Below are positions 41,604 to 51,548 of a stretch of 64,000 bases of DNA, piece by piece; the stretch's first letter is position 1, and every line of letters begins with the position of its first letter. This stretch comes from Mycolicibacterium arabiense (GTDB lineage: Bacteria; Actinomycetota; Actinomycetes; Mycobacteriales; Mycobacteriaceae). Under the pieces are notes generated by a model. The model was not told the origin of the DNA, ran no database searches, and saw only the letters and a list, made by a program, of their open reading frames with translations. The stretch is taken from assembly GCF_010731815.2 (NCBI RefSeq), contig NZ_AP022593.1:806001-870000 (forward strand), written 5' to 3'. Position numbers and translations under genes: made by a program.

Positions 41604-42073
41604 CCGGGTATCCGGGCGGATATCCGCCGCCGCCACCGCCGCAACAGCCATACCCCGGCTACGGGGGCTACCCGTACCAGTACGGATCGCCGCCGGTGGC
41701 GCCGCGCAACGGCTTGGGGATCACCGCACTCGTCTTGGGCATCGTCGGGCTGCTGTCGTTCTGGTCGGTGCTCGGCGGCGTCGTGTTCGGTGTCGCCGCC
41801 GTGATCATCGGCATCGTCGCCCGCGGCCGCGTCAAGCGGGGCGAGGCGAACAACGGCGGAATAGCGGTGGCCGGCATCGTGCTGGGCGCCGTGGCCGTCG
41901 TCGTCTCGCTGGCCTTCATCGCGGTGTGGGCCGGCGTGTTCCGGGAAGTCGGTGGGACCGACTACCTCGACTGCGTGTCCCGCGCCGGGTCGGACCAGCA
42001 GGCGCTCGACGGGTGCATCGACCAACTCACCGATCGGGTCGACGGCCAGTTCAGCACCACCCCGTCGCGCTAG
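41600..42073 (+). CDS. DUF4190-type small membrane protein
   Basis: A 157-residue protein: a Pro/Tyr/Gly-rich cytoplasmic N-terminus (residues 1-35), two hydrophobic helices with the DUF4190 pattern (GITALVLGIVGLLSFWSVLGGVVFGVAAVIIG and IAVAGIVLGAVAVVVSLAFIAV), and an external tail with two Cys. The ATG overlaps the cydC stop (ATGA), so it is coupled to the cyd operon. Its 3' end overlaps tesB by 4 bp on the other strand. Function unknown. Confidence 0.82.
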   Translation: MTGYPGGYPPPPPPQQPYPGYGGYPYQYGSPPVAPRNGLGITALVLGIVGLLSFWSVLGGVVFGVAAVIIGIVARGRVKRGEANNGGIAVAGIVLGAVAVVVSLAFIAVWAGVFREVGGTDYLDCVSRAGSDQQALDGCIDQLTDRVDGQFSTTPSR

Positions 42074-42978
42074 CGCTCGGGGAAGTACTTGACGATGCCC
42101 TCCTGGACGACGGTGGCGAGCACGCGTCCGGACTCGTCGAAGAAGTGCCCGGTGCCCAGTCCGCGGGATTCCGCGGCCACCGGCGACACCGTCGAGTAGA
42201 GCACCCAGTCGTCGAACCGGATCGGGCGGTGGAACCACACCGAGTGGTTCATCGTGACGGCGAAGATGCGGTCGAAGCCCCACGACAACCCGTGGGTGGT
42301 GATGATCGAATCGAGCACGGTCGTGTCCGACGAGTACACCAGCGCCGCGGCGTGCAGCACGGGGTCGGCTGGCATCGCGCCCTGCGACTTCATCCACACC
42401 CGGTTGTGCGCGAGGCTCCCGCCGCGATCGCGCATGACCCACGCCGGGTCGTTGGTGTAGCGCCACTCGATCGGCCGCAACGCGTTCGCGAAGTGCGGCA
42501 CCGTCTCCTCGTACCCGCGCAGCAGATCGTCGATCCCCGGCAGGTCGTGTGGGGGCGCGACGTCGGGAACGTCGACGTCGTGTTCGAGGCCACGCCCGCC
42601 GGACAGGTGCGACACCAGAGCCGACCCCAGCAGCAGGCCACCCTGGGTCACGTCGACGCGACGGTTGGCGAAGCGCCGCTCGTCGCGCAGACGGACCACC
42701 GTGAACTCGAGGTCCACCTCGGGATCGCCGCCGGCGATGAAGTGCATCGACAGGGCACTCGGCGGCAGCCGGGCATCCACCGTGCGGCTGGCCGCCACGA
42801 ACGCCTGCGCCATCATCTGGCCACCGAACGTCCGAACGGGGTTCTTGCTGGGGTGCGACCCGGTGAACGCGTCGTCACCGACGCGGGTCAGGGCGAGGAC
42901 CCGCAGCAACTCCAGGAAGTCGGGATGCGACGGGTCACCGACGGGGGCCTCGGGGCCGGACGACGAAGGGCCTGACAA
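42070..42978 (-). CDS. tesB: Acyl-CoA thioesterase II
   Basis: A 302-residue double hot-dog thioesterase. The N-terminal hot dog holds VRTFGGQMMAQAFVAASRTV and HFIAGGDPEVDLEFTV; the C-terminal one holds LDSIITTHGLSWGF and NHSVWFHRPIRFDDWVLYSTVSPVA, with the TesB catalytic Asp/Gln/Thr region. It hydrolyses medium- to long-chain acyl-CoA. The start is a TTG at 42978, 25 bp after pyk, and it is probably co-transcribed with pyk as in Rv1617-Rv1618. Confidence 0.93.
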   Translation of the reverse strand: MSGPSSSGPEAPVGDPSHPDFLELLRVLALTRVGDDAFTGSHPSKNPVRTFGGQMMAQAFVAASRTVDARLPPSALSMHFIAGGDPEVDLEFTVVRLRDERRFANRRVDVTQGGLLLGSALVSHLSGGRGLEHDVDVPDVAPPHDLPGIDDLLRGYEETVPHFANALRPIEWRYTNDPAWVMRDRGGSLAHNRVWMKSQGAMPADPVLHAAALVYSSDTTVLDSIITTHGLSWGFDRIFAVTMNHSVWFHRPIRFDDWVLYSTVSPVAAESRGLGTGHFFDESGRVLATVVQEGIVKYFPER

Positions 42979-43003
42979 CCGAAGGGCCTCCTGGGATCAC
43001 TCG

Positions 43004-44425
43004 TTACGCGTGGTCGTCCTCGCCGATCCGGTGCACGTGGATCAGGTTGGTCGAGCCTACTGTGCCGGGAGGGGCACCTGCGACGATGACCACCAGGTCG
43101 CCGCGCTTGTAGCGGCCCAGTGACAGCAGCGACTCGTCGACCTGCCGGATCATGCCGTCGGTGGTCTGCATGTGCGGAACGATGAACGTCTCGGTGCCCC
43201 ACGTCAGCGCAAGCTGGCTGCGCACCTCGGGCAACGGCGTGAACGCCAGCAGCGGCAGCGGCGTGTGCAGCCGGGCCAGCCGCTTGACCGTGTCGCCGGA
43301 CTGGGTGAACGCCACCAGCGCCTTGGCGTCGAGCCGCTCGCCGATGTCGCGCGCCGCGTACGAGATGACGCCCCGCTTGGTGCGCGGCACGTGCGTCAAC
43401 GGCGGAGCAGCCGTCGAGTTCTCCTCGACGGCGGTGACGATCCGGGCCATCGTGCGGACGGCCTCCAGCGGGTACTTGCCCACCGACGTCTCGCCCGACA
43501 GCATCACCGCGTCGGCGCCGTCGAGGACGGCGTTGGCGACGTCGGACGCCTCGGCCCGGGTGGGGCGGGAGTGCTCGATCATCGACTCCAGCATCTGGGT
43601 GGCGACGATCACCGGCTTGGCGTTCTCGCGCGCCATCTGAATCGCCCGCTTCTGGACCAGCGGCACCGCCTCCAGGGGCAGCTCCACGCCGAGGTCGCCG
43701 CGGGCCACCATGATCGCGTCGAACGCGAGGACGACGGCTTCGAGGTCCGCGATGGCCTCGGGCTTCTCGAGCTTGGCGATCACGGGCACGCGGCGGCCAA
43801 CGCGGTCCATGACCTCGTGGACGAGTTCGATGTCCGACGGCGAGCGGACGAACGACAGCGCCACCAGGTCGACGCCGAGCTGCAGCGCGAACTCCAGGTC
43901 GGCGATGTCCTTCTCCGACATGGCGGGCACCGAGACGTTCATGCCGGGCAGCGACAGGCCCTTGTTGTTGCTGACCCGTCCGCCCTCCGTGACGGTGCAC
44001 ACCACGTCGTTTCCGTCGATGTGCTCGACGACGCAGCCGACGTTGCCGTCGTCGATCAGCAGGCGGTCACCGGGCGAGGCATCGTTGGCGAGCTGCTTGT
44101 AGGTGGTGGACACCCGGTCGTGGGTGCCCATGAAGTCGTCGACGGTGATCCGCACCGTCTCGCCTGCGGTCCACAGCGTGGCGCCCGTGGCGAACCGGCC
44201 CAGCCGGATCTTGGGTCCCTGCAGGTCGGCCAGTATGCCGACGGCACGCCCCGTGGCGTCCGACGCGCTGCGCACGCGGTTGTAGTTGGCTTCGTGGTCG
44301 GCGTGGTCACCATGGCTGAAATTGAGCCGGGCGACGTCCATGCCCACCTCGACGAGGGACTTCACCATCTCGTCGGTGCCTGTGGCCGGACCAAGGGTAC
44401 AGACGATCTTTCCGCGTCTACTCAC
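43004..44425 (-). CDS. pyk: Pyruvate kinase
   Basis: A 473-residue pyruvate kinase with the full active site: RLNFSHGDH, ADLQGPKIRLG, the catalytic Lys in VIAKLEKPEA, the Mg-binding Glu/Asp in VARGDLGVELP, and DAVMLSGETSVGKYPLEAV. The C-terminal allosteric domain is present. It converts phosphoenolpyruvate and ADP to pyruvate and ATP. GTG start at 44425. Confidence 0.97.
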   Translation of the reverse strand: MSRRGKIVCTLGPATGTDEMVKSLVEVGMDVARLNFSHGDHADHEANYNRVRSASDATGRAVGILADLQGPKIRLGRFATGATLWTAGETVRITVDDFMGTHDRVSTTYKQLANDASPGDRLLIDDGNVGCVVEHIDGNDVVCTVTEGGRVSNNKGLSLPGMNVSVPAMSEKDIADLEFALQLGVDLVALSFVRSPSDIELVHEVMDRVGRRVPVIAKLEKPEAIADLEAVVLAFDAIMVARGDLGVELPLEAVPLVQKRAIQMARENAKPVIVATQMLESMIEHSRPTRAEASDVANAVLDGADAVMLSGETSVGKYPLEAVRTMARIVTAVEENSTAAPPLTHVPRTKRGVISYAARDIGERLDAKALVAFTQSGDTVKRLARLHTPLPLLAFTPLPEVRSQLALTWGTETFIVPHMQTTDGMIRQVDESLLSLGRYKRGDLVVIVAGAPPGTVGSTNLIHVHRIGEDDHA

Positions 44426-44452
44426 GTCTGGTGAGCATAGTCCCTAATCGAT

Positions 44453-45961
44453 TCAGATGACGGCTAGCGGAAGCGCGCCCGGCCTGACCGGCGCAGGAAG
44501 CTCGGACTCGCCCATGAGGTACGCGTCGACCGCGTGCGCCGCGCTGCGGCCCTCGGCGATGGCCCACACGATCAGCGACGCCCCACGATGGGCGTCCCCG
44601 CACACGAACACCCCCGGGGCCTCGGTCTGCCAATCCGACCCGCACGGCAGCGCGCCACGCCCGTTCAGCGTCAAGCCCAGCCCGTCGAGCAACGCCATGT
44701 GCTCGACGCCCTCGAAGCCGATGGCCAGCAGCGCCAGGTCGCACGGAATCTCGATCGGCTCGCCGACCGGGGTGACGATCCGGCGGCCCTCCGCGTCCCG
44801 CTGCACCTTGACCTCCGCGATCTGGAGCGCGCGCAGGTTCCCGTCGTCGTCACCCACGAAGCGCTGCACGGCCACCTCGTAGCGGCGGGCACCCCCCTCG
44901 TCGTGGGCCGGGGACAGCCGTGCGCGCAGCACCAGCGGCCACGTGGGCCACGGGGAGCGTGACTCGTCGCGCTGTCCTGGTGGCTCGGGGTTGTAGTCGA
45001 GCTGGGTCACCGAGATGGCCCCTTGCCGGTGGGCCGTGCCGAGACAGTCGGCCCCCGTATCGCCGCCGCCGATGATCACCACGTGCTTGCCCTTGGCGGA
45101 GATGGGCGACTCGCCGTCGCCCTCGCACTGCTTGTTCGCGGGCACCAGGTGGTCCATCGCGAGATGCACCCCGCGCAGTTCCCGACCCTCGACCAGGTTG
45201 TCGCGCGCCCGCAGCGCGCCGACTGCGAGCACCACCGCGTCGTGCTGGCCGCGCAGCGCCTCGACGCTCAGGTCGACGCCGACCTCGCACTCGGTGACGA
45301 AGCGGGTGCCCTCGGCGCGCATCTGGGCGAGACGGCGATCGAGTGTCGACTTCTCCAGCTTGTACTCCGGGATGCCGTAGCGCAGCAGCCCGCCGATCCT
45401 GTTGTCGCGCTCGTAGACCGTGACGTGATGGCCTGCACGCGTGAGCTGTTGTGCGGCAGCCAGACCCGCCGGGCCCGAACCGACCACGGCCACGCTGCGG
45501 CCGGTGGCGATCGCGGCGGGCTGCGGCTCCACCAGACCGAGCCGCCACGCCTGGTCGGCGATGGTGTTCTCGATGCGCTTGATGGTGACGGCGCCACCGG
45601 TGGTGTCCTCGCCGATCGAGAGTACGCACGCCGACTCGCACGGCGCCGGACACAGCCGCCCGGTGAACTCGGGGAAGTTGTTCGTGGCGTGCAGGCGATC
45701 GCTCGCAGCATCCCACCGGCCCCGCCGCACCAGGTCGTTCCACTCGGGGATCAGGTTGCCCAGCGGACAACCGGCAGTACCCGAGTGGCAGAACGGGATT
45801 CCGCAGTCCATGCAGCGCCGCGCCTGCTCGGACACCTCCCGCTCACGGTCCTTGGGGTCCTGGCGCTCGTAGACCTCGTGCCAGTCGCCGACGCGTTCGT
45901 CGACGGGCCGCTTGGGCGCATCGACCTTGGGCACCTTCAGGAATCCGGTGGGGTCAGCCAC
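44453..45961 (-). CDS. gltD: Glutamate synthase small subunit
   Basis: A 502-residue FAD/NADPH subunit. N-terminal Fe-S motifs ([38 protein letters not shown]), an FAD Rossmann fold ([22 protein letters not shown]) and an NADPH fold ([19 protein letters not shown]) are in order. It passes electrons to GltB for conversion of glutamine and 2-oxoglutarate into two glutamates. The GTG at 45961 is chosen: GGAGG lies 7 nt upstream within the gltB end, and the genes overlap by 8 bp. Confidence 0.96.
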   Translation of the reverse strand: MADPTGFLKVPKVDAPKRPVDERVGDWHEVYERQDPKDREREVSEQARRCMDCGIPFCHSGTAGCPLGNLIPEWNDLVRRGRWDAASDRLHATNNFPEFTGRLCPAPCESACVLSIGEDTTGGAVTIKRIENTIADQAWRLGLVEPQPAAIATGRSVAVVGSGPAGLAAAQQLTRAGHHVTVYERDNRIGGLLRYGIPEYKLEKSTLDRRLAQMRAEGTRFVTECEVGVDLSVEALRGQHDAVVLAVGALRARDNLVEGRELRGVHLAMDHLVPANKQCEGDGESPISAKGKHVVIIGGGDTGADCLGTAHRQGAISVTQLDYNPEPPGQRDESRSPWPTWPLVLRARLSPAHDEGGARRYEVAVQRFVGDDDGNLRALQIAEVKVQRDAEGRRIVTPVGEPIEIPCDLALLAIGFEGVEHMALLDGLGLTLNGRGALPCGSDWQTEAPGVFVCGDAHRGASLIVWAIAEGRSAAHAVDAYLMGESELPAPVRPGALPLAVI

Positions 45962-48900
45962 GGGTCGCCTCCATGATCGCCGCGTCCACGTCGCGTCCCT
46001 CGGCCTTGGCCATCCGGGTCGCCTGCAGCACGCGTTGGTAGTCGGTGGGCATGATCTTGGTGAACTGCGCACTGCGCCTTGGCCAGTCCGACAGCAGCGA
46101 CTTGGCCACCGTGCTCCCGGTGAGGTGCGCGTGCGCGGTGACGGTCTGGCACAGCCACTCGAGGTCCTCGGACTCGGGACGCTGCAACTCGACCATCGCG
46201 GGGTTGACGTCGGCCGGGTCCAGCCCGAGCACGTAGGCGATGCCGCCGGACATGCCTGCCGCCATGTTGCGGCCGGTCGGGCCGAGCACGACCACGCGGC
46301 CGCCGGTCATGTACTCGCAGGCATGGTCGCCGACGCCTTCGGCGACCGCGACCGCGCCGGAGTTCCTGGCGCAGAAGCGCTCCCCCACCCGTCCGCGCAA
46401 GTAGACCTCACCCGAGGTCGCACCGTAGAGCAGGGTGTTGCCCGCGATGACGTTCTCCTCGGGGATGAACAGCACGTCCTCCGGCGGGCGGACGACGATG
46501 TGCCCGCCCGAGAGTCCCTTGCCGACGTAGTCGTTGGCGTCGCCGATGAGTTCGATCGTGACGCCCGGTGGCAGGAAGGCACCGATCGACTGCCCCGCCG
46601 ACCCGGTGAGCGTGACGTGGATCGTGTCGGTCGGCAGGCCCTGGGCGCCGTAGCGCCGCGTGACCTCGGCGCCGAGCATGGTGCCCACCGTGCGGTTGAC
46701 GTTGCGCACCGGTAGATCCAGCCGCACCGGGTGGGCGTCCTCCAGTGCGCCCTCGGCCAGCGCGATCAGCGTCTTGTCCAGCGCCTGGTCCAGTGCGTGG
46801 TACTGGTCCTTGACCTTCCGGCGCTGGGTGAGCTGCTCGCCGTGCGCGTTCTTCGGCATCGCGAAGATCGGGCTCAGATCCAGCCCCTTGCTCTTCCAGT
46901 GGGCGACGCCGACAGCGGTGTCCAGCGCGTCGGCCTGCCCGACGGCCTCGTCGATGCTGCGGAAGCCCAACTCCGCGAGGTACTCCCGCACGCCCTGGGC
47001 AATGAAGCGGAAGAAATTGACCAGGAACTCCGGCTTGCCGTTGAAGCGGGCGCGTAGCTCGGGGTTCTGCGTGGCCACGCCCACCGGGCAGGTGTCGAGG
47101 TGACAGACCCGCATCATGATGCAGCCGGCCACCACCAGCGGTGCGGTGGAGAAGCCGAACTCCTCGGCCCCGAGCAGGGCGGCGACGATCACGTCGCGTG
47201 CGGTGCGCATGCCGCCGTCGGCCTGCACGGTGATCCTGTCGCGCAGCCCGTTGAGCACCAGAGTCTGCTGGGCGTCGGCCAATCCGATCTCCCAGGGCAG
47301 GCCCGCGTGCTTGAGCGAGGTCAGCGGCGCCGCACCGGTGCCGCCGTCCCAGCCGGAGATGAGCACGACGTCGGCGTGCGCCTTGGACACCCCGGTCGCG
47401 ACCGTTCCGACGCCGACGGAGCTGACCAGCTTGACGTGGATGCGGGCCTGATCGTTCGCGTTCTTCAGATCGTGGATCAGTTGCGCCAAGTCCTCGATCG
47501 AGTAGATGTCGTGGTGCGGCGGCGGCGAGATCAGTCCGACGCCGGGCGTGGAGTGCCGGGTCTTGGCGATGCTCGGGTACACCTTGTAGCCCGGAAGTTG
47601 GCCACCCTCACCGGGTTTGGCGCCCTGGGCCATCTTGATCTGGATGTCCGAGGCGTTGACCAGGTAGTCGCTGGTCACGCCGAACCGACCGGACGCGACC
47701 TGCTTGACCGCACTGCGACGGCGCGGGTCGTAGAGCCTGTCGACGTCCTCGCCGCCCTCCCCGGAGTTGGAGCGGCCACCGATCTGGTTCATGGCGATCG
47801 CCATGGTCTCGTGCGCCTCGGCGGAGATCGACCCGTAGCTCATGGCGCCGGTGTTGAACCGGGTGCAGATCGACTCCACCGACTCGACCTCGTCGAGCGG
47901 CACCGGCGGCCGCTGACCCTTCTTCAATTCGAACAGCCCGCGCAGCGTTCCGCCCTCACGGGACAGCCGGTCGACCTCGTCGGTGTACTGCGCGAAGACC
48001 TCGTCGCGGCCGGTGCGCGTCGAATGCTGCAGCAGGAACACGGTTTCGGGGGTGAACAGATGCAGTTCGCCTTCACGCCGGAAGGCGTACTCGCCGCCGA
48101 CCTCCAGCCGCCGGTGCACGCGCTCGGTGGGATTCTCCGGGTAGGCGCGCCGGTGGCGCAGCTTGACCTCCTCGGCGACGACGTCGAGACCGATGCCGCC
48201 GAGCCTGCCCGGGGTGCCGGTGAAGTACTCGTCGACCACCTCCCGGTCGATGCCCACCACCTCGAAGGCCTGTGCGCCGGTGTAGGACGCGACGGTGGAG
48301 ATGCCCATCTTGCTCATCACCTTCATCACGCCCTTGCCGAGCGCCTTGAGGTAATTGCGGACCGCGGTCTTGGTCTCGATGCCGGTCAGCTCGCCCTCGC
48401 GGATGAGGTCCTCGATCGACTCGAACGCCAGGTACGGGTTGACCGCTGCCGCGCCGAAGCCGATGAGCAGCGCGATGTGGTGCACCTCGCGGGCATCGCC
48501 GCTCTCGACCACCAGGGCGACGGTGGTGCGCTCCTTGGTCCGGACCAGGTGGTGGTGCACGGCCGACACCGCGAGCAGGGATGGAATCGGCGCGCGGGTG
48601 TGGTCGGAGTCCCGGTCCGAGATGACCAATGTGCGGGCGCCGCGGGCGATCTCCTCCGACGCACGCAGGCGGAGGTCCTCCAGCGCGTCGGTCAGCCCTT
48701 CGCCGCCGCGTTCGACGTCGTACAGCGCACGCAGTACCGCGGTCTGGAATCCGGGGTGGTCGCCGTCGTCGTTGATGTGGACGATCCGGTTCACTTCGTC
48801 GTTGTCGAGAACCGGCCAGCGCAGCAGGATCTGCCGGCACGACGCGGGCGTCGGCTCGAGCAGGTTGTGCTCGGGGCCCATCACCCGGGCCATCGACGTC

Positions 48901-50534
48901 ACGATCTCCTCGCGGATCGCGTCCAGCGGCGGGTTGGTGACCTGGGCGAACATCTCGACGAAGTAGTCGTAGAGCAGCCGGGAACGCTGCGACAGCACGG
49001 CTGCGGGGGTGTCGGTACCCATCGAGCCGAGCGGTTCACCGCCCGATGCGGCCATGGGCGTCAACAGGATTCGTAGATCCTCTTCGCTGTAGCCGAAGGC
49101 GATCTGACGGCGCACCACCGAGTCGTGGTCGGGTTGCATCCTGACGCGATCGGGCAGGGTCGCGACGTCGAGCAGGCCGGCGTGCAACCATTCGTCGTAC
49201 GGATGGTCGGCCGCGATCTCGGCCTTGATCTCCGCGTCGGAGATGATCCGTCCGGCCGCGGTGTCGACGAGGAACATCGTGTTCGGCTCGAGCCTGCCCC
49301 TGGCGACGATCTCGGCCGAAGGGATGGGCAGTACGCCGCTCTCGCTGGCGAGGATGATCCGGTCGTCGATGGTGCGCCACCACCGCCCGGGCCGTAACCC
49401 GTTGCGGTCCAGCACCGCTCCGACGACGGTGCCGTCGGTGAACGTGACGCAGGCGGGCCCGTCCCACGGTTCCATGATCGACGAGTTGAACTGGCACAGC
49501 GCCCGGCGCGCGGGGTCCATCGCGGTGTTGTTCTCCCACGCCTCGGGGATCATCAGCATCACCGCGTGCGGCAGGCTGCGACCACCGAGGTGCAGCAGCT
49601 CGAGCACCTGGTCGAACGACGCGGAGTCCGACGCGTCGGGCGTACAGATCGGCGAGAGCCGCGCCAGGTCGCCGCCGATGAGAGGACTCGACAGCATCGC
49701 CTCCCTGGCGTGCATCCGGTTGCGGTTGCCGCGGACGGTGTTGATCTCGCCGTTGTGCGCGACGAACCGGAACGGGTGGGCCAGCGGCCAGGACGGGAAC
49801 GTGTTGGTCGAGAAGCGGCTGTGCACGATCGCGATGGCGCTGGTGCAGCGTTCGTCGCGCAGGTCGGTGAAGAACAGGGGCAGCTGCTTCGTGGTGAGCA
49901 TGCCCTTGTAGGTCATGGTGCGGCTCGACAGACCGGTGAAGTAGACGCCGGTTCCGGCGTCTTCGTCGCTCGGCACGTGGCCGGCCCGCTTGCGCAACGG
50001 GTACACGCGCCGGTCGAGATCGATTCCGCCGAGCCGCTTTCCGTCGACCTCGGGCGCGGTGACGAAGAACTGCGCCATGTGCGGCATGCATCCTCGGGCG
50101 GTCTCCCCCAGGTCTGCACCGTCGGGGTCGACCGGCATCGAGCGCCAGCCGAGGACGACGAGGCCCTCGTCGTCGGCGATCCCCTCTACGCGCCGCATCG
50201 CCGCGGCCCGTTGGGTGGGGTCCATCGGAAGGAAGCAGACACCGGCGGCGAAGGCGTTGGTGCCGTCTGCAGCCGGTGGCGGCAGTTCGAAGTCGACGAC
50301 CTCCCTCAGCAGGTCGACGGGCAGTTGCATGAGGATGCCTGCGCCGTCGCCGCTGTTGGTCTCGGCGCCGGCAGCGCCGCGGTGATCGAGGTGCTCGAGA
50401 GCCAGCAGGCCGTTGGCGACGATGCCGTGCGAGCGGCGACCCTTGATGTCGGTGACCATGGCGACGCCGCACGAGTCGGATTCGTGCTCCGGGTCGTACA
50501 GACCCTGCGCCTGGGGAAATGCCGAGAACAGCAT
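45954..50534 (-). CDS. gltB: Glutamate synthase large subunit
   Basis: A 1526-residue enzyme. The class II amidotransferase domain has nucleophile Cys22 ([10 protein letters not shown]), followed by a central domain, the FMN/2-oxoglutarate domain ([23 protein letters not shown]) with the [3Fe-4S] cysteines in [15 protein letters not shown], and a C-terminal beta-helix ([19 protein letters not shown]). If translation starts at the ATG, Cys22 becomes N-terminal only after removal of a 21-residue propeptide, as in other GltB proteins. Together with gltD it forms NADPH-GOGAT. Confidence 0.97.
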   Translation of the reverse strand: MLFSAFPQAQGLYDPEHESDSCGVAMVTDIKGRRSHGIVANGLLALEHLDHRGAAGAETNSGDGAGILMQLPVDLLREVVDFELPPPAADGTNAFAAGVCFLPMDPTQRAAAMRRVEGIADDEGLVVLGWRSMPVDPDGADLGETARGCMPHMAQFFVTAPEVDGKRLGGIDLDRRVYPLRKRAGHVPSDEDAGTGVYFTGLSSRTMTYKGMLTTKQLPLFFTDLRDERCTSAIAIVHSRFSTNTFPSWPLAHPFRFVAHNGEINTVRGNRNRMHAREAMLSSPLIGGDLARLSPICTPDASDSASFDQVLELLHLGGRSLPHAVMLMIPEAWENNTAMDPARRALCQFNSSIMEPWDGPACVTFTDGTVVGAVLDRNGLRPGRWWRTIDDRIILASESGVLPIPSAEIVARGRLEPNTMFLVDTAAGRIISDAEIKAEIAADHPYDEWLHAGLLDVATLPDRVRMQPDHDSVVRRQIAFGYSEEDLRILLTPMAASGGEPLGSMGTDTPAAVLSQRSRLLYDYFVEMFAQVTNPPLDAIREEIVTSMARVMGPEHNLLEPTPASCRQILLRWPVLDNDEVNRIVHINDDGDHPGFQTAVLRALYDVERGGEGLTDALEDLRLRASEEIARGARTLVISDRDSDHTRAPIPSLLAVSAVHHHLVRTKERTTVALVVESGDAREVHHIALLIGFGAAAVNPYLAFESIEDLIREGELTGIETKTAVRNYLKALGKGVMKVMSKMGISTVASYTGAQAFEVVGIDREVVDEYFTGTPGRLGGIGLDVVAEEVKLRHRRAYPENPTERVHRRLEVGGEYAFRREGELHLFTPETVFLLQHSTRTGRDEVFAQYTDEVDRLSREGGTLRGLFELKKGQRPPVPLDEVESVESICTRFNTGAMSYGSISAEAHETMAIAMNQIGGRSNSGEGGEDVDRLYDPRRRSAVKQVASGRFGVTSDYLVNASDIQIKMAQGAKPGEGGQLPGYKVYPSIAKTRHSTPGVGLISPPPHHDIYSIEDLAQLIHDLKNANDQARIHVKLVSSVGVGTVATGVSKAHADVVLISGWDGGTGAAPLTSLKHAGLPWEIGLADAQQTLVLNGLRDRITVQADGGMRTARDVIVAALLGAEEFGFSTAPLVVAGCIMMRVCHLDTCPVGVATQNPELRARFNGKPEFLVNFFRFIAQGVREYLAELGFRSIDEAVGQADALDTAVGVAHWKSKGLDLSPIFAMPKNAHGEQLTQRRKVKDQYHALDQALDKTLIALAEGALEDAHPVRLDLPVRNVNRTVGTMLGAEVTRRYGAQGLPTDTIHVTLTGSAGQSIGAFLPPGVTIELIGDANDYVGKGLSGGHIVVRPPEDVLFIPEENVIAGNTLLYGATSGEVYLRGRVGERFCARNSGAVAVAEGVGDHACEYMTGGRVVVLGPTGRNMAAGMSGGIAYVLGLDPADVNPAMVELQRPESEDLEWLCQTVTAHAHLTGSTVAKSLLSDWPRRSAQFTKIMPTDYQRVLQATRMAKAEGRDVDAAIMEATRG

Positions 50535-50617
50535 CGAGGAGTACCTCCGCAGTCCGGAAAATTGATTTCCGGGACTACAGCGGCCCGAGTGCCGATTCTA
50601 TCAGCGCACTGTCAGGT
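50535..50617 (-). promoter_or_regulatory. gltB upstream region with leader hairpin
   Basis: A possible -10, TAGAAT (minus strand, 50600-50595), precedes a perfect stem CCGGAAA/TTTCCGG with a 5-nt loop (50554-50572) just before the gltB ribosome-binding site. I see no clear -35. Confidence 0.4.
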
Positions 50618-51028
50618 CTACCCTGTGACGAACGTTGGTACCAGCGGAAACCCGGGCAGATTGCGCACCACGGTCCACACGATCGCAGCGACGGCGATCG
50701 TCACCATGGCCGCCACGGGCATCAACCTCTGGCCGCGACGCCACCGCACCAGCAGCCACACCGCCAGCAATGGCAACCCGACGAACGCGAAGACGTTGTC
50801 GGTGACCGCGGCCGCGAGGTCGCCGTGCAGGACGTCGTGGGTCATGCGGATGCCACCGCAGCCCGGGCACTCCAGTCCCGTCAATGCCTTGAACGGGCAG
50901 GGCGGGAAGAGGAAGCCGGGACGGTGCGGATCCGCGAGCCCGACGTAGGCCAGCCCGCCGGTGACGAGCGCCGCGGCACCGACCGCGACGTGACCCCGCG
51001 TGAGGCGAGTGCCCGCCCTAGGTGCCAT
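50618..51028 (-). CDS. DUF2752 membrane protein
   Basis: A 136-residue protein with three to four hydrophobic helices and the DUF2752 signature CPFKALTGLECPGCGGIRMTHDVLHGD, whose cysteines may bind metal. It overlaps the upstream TM2 gene by 11 bp. The synteny equivalent is Rv1616. Function unknown. Confidence 0.88.
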   Translation of the reverse strand: MAPRAGTRLTRGHVAVGAAALVTGGLAYVGLADPHRPGFLFPPCPFKALTGLECPGCGGIRMTHDVLHGDLAAAVTDNVFAFVGLPLLAVWLLVRWRRGQRLMPVAAMVTIAVAAIVWTVVRNLPGFPLVPTFVTG

Positions 51029-51500
51029 CGCGGAGCGGGCGGCCCTCCGGGTCGCGGACCTTGTCGGTCAGGATCAGCACGGCGTCGATGATGCCCCACA
51101 CCACGGCCGCGATGCCGCAGGTGAGGAGGCCGACGACGATCTGGATCACGCCGAGCTTGGTGTAGCCCAGGTAGATCCGGCCGATTCCGACGAGGCCGAC
51201 GAGCCCGACGAGCTGCAGCAGTCCAGCTACGAGCTTGGACTTCTCCGAGTACGGCTCGCCGGTGACGGGATGCCTGCCGTATGGGGCCACCGGGTCGTGG
51301 TAGCCGCCTACCGGTGGCGGCGGGTACTGCTGTCCGTAGCCCTGCTGCGGGTACCCCTGCTGCTGCGGGTACCCCTGCTGGGGGTAGCCCGGCTGGGAGA
51401 AGCCCTGCTGGGTCTGGTCCTGCTGGGAGTAACCCGGCGGCGGCGGGGGCGGGGTCGACGGAGTTCCATCCTCGCGGCCCCCGAACTGCGGTTCAGTCAT
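51018..51500 (-). CDS. TM2-domain membrane protein
   Basis: A 160-residue protein. The N-terminal 65 residues are Gln/Gly/Tyr/Pro-rich with YPQQGYPQQQGYPQQGYGQQ repeats. A TM2 domain follows (KSKLVAGLLQLVGLVGLVGIGRIYLGYTKLGVIQIVVGLLTCGIAAVVWGIIDAVLIL). ATG 51500 is chosen over an upstream start. Probably co-transcribed with the DUF2752 gene. Confidence 0.85.
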   Translation of the reverse strand: MTEPQFGGREDGTPSTPPPPPPGYSQQDQTQQGFSQPGYPQQGYPQQQGYPQQGYGQQYPPPPVGGYHDPVAPYGRHPVTGEPYSEKSKLVAGLLQLVGLVGLVGIGRIYLGYTKLGVIQIVVGLLTCGIAAVVWGIIDAVLILTDKVRDPEGRPLRDGT

Positions 51501-51548
51501 GCGGCCCAGCATGCCAGACCGGGGTGGCGCTCAGGGGTCGAAGATCGA

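Noticed and set aside
47100..49076. 658-codon plus-strand ORF opposite gltB
   Set aside because: Shadow of the gltB reading frame with no protein-like motifs.
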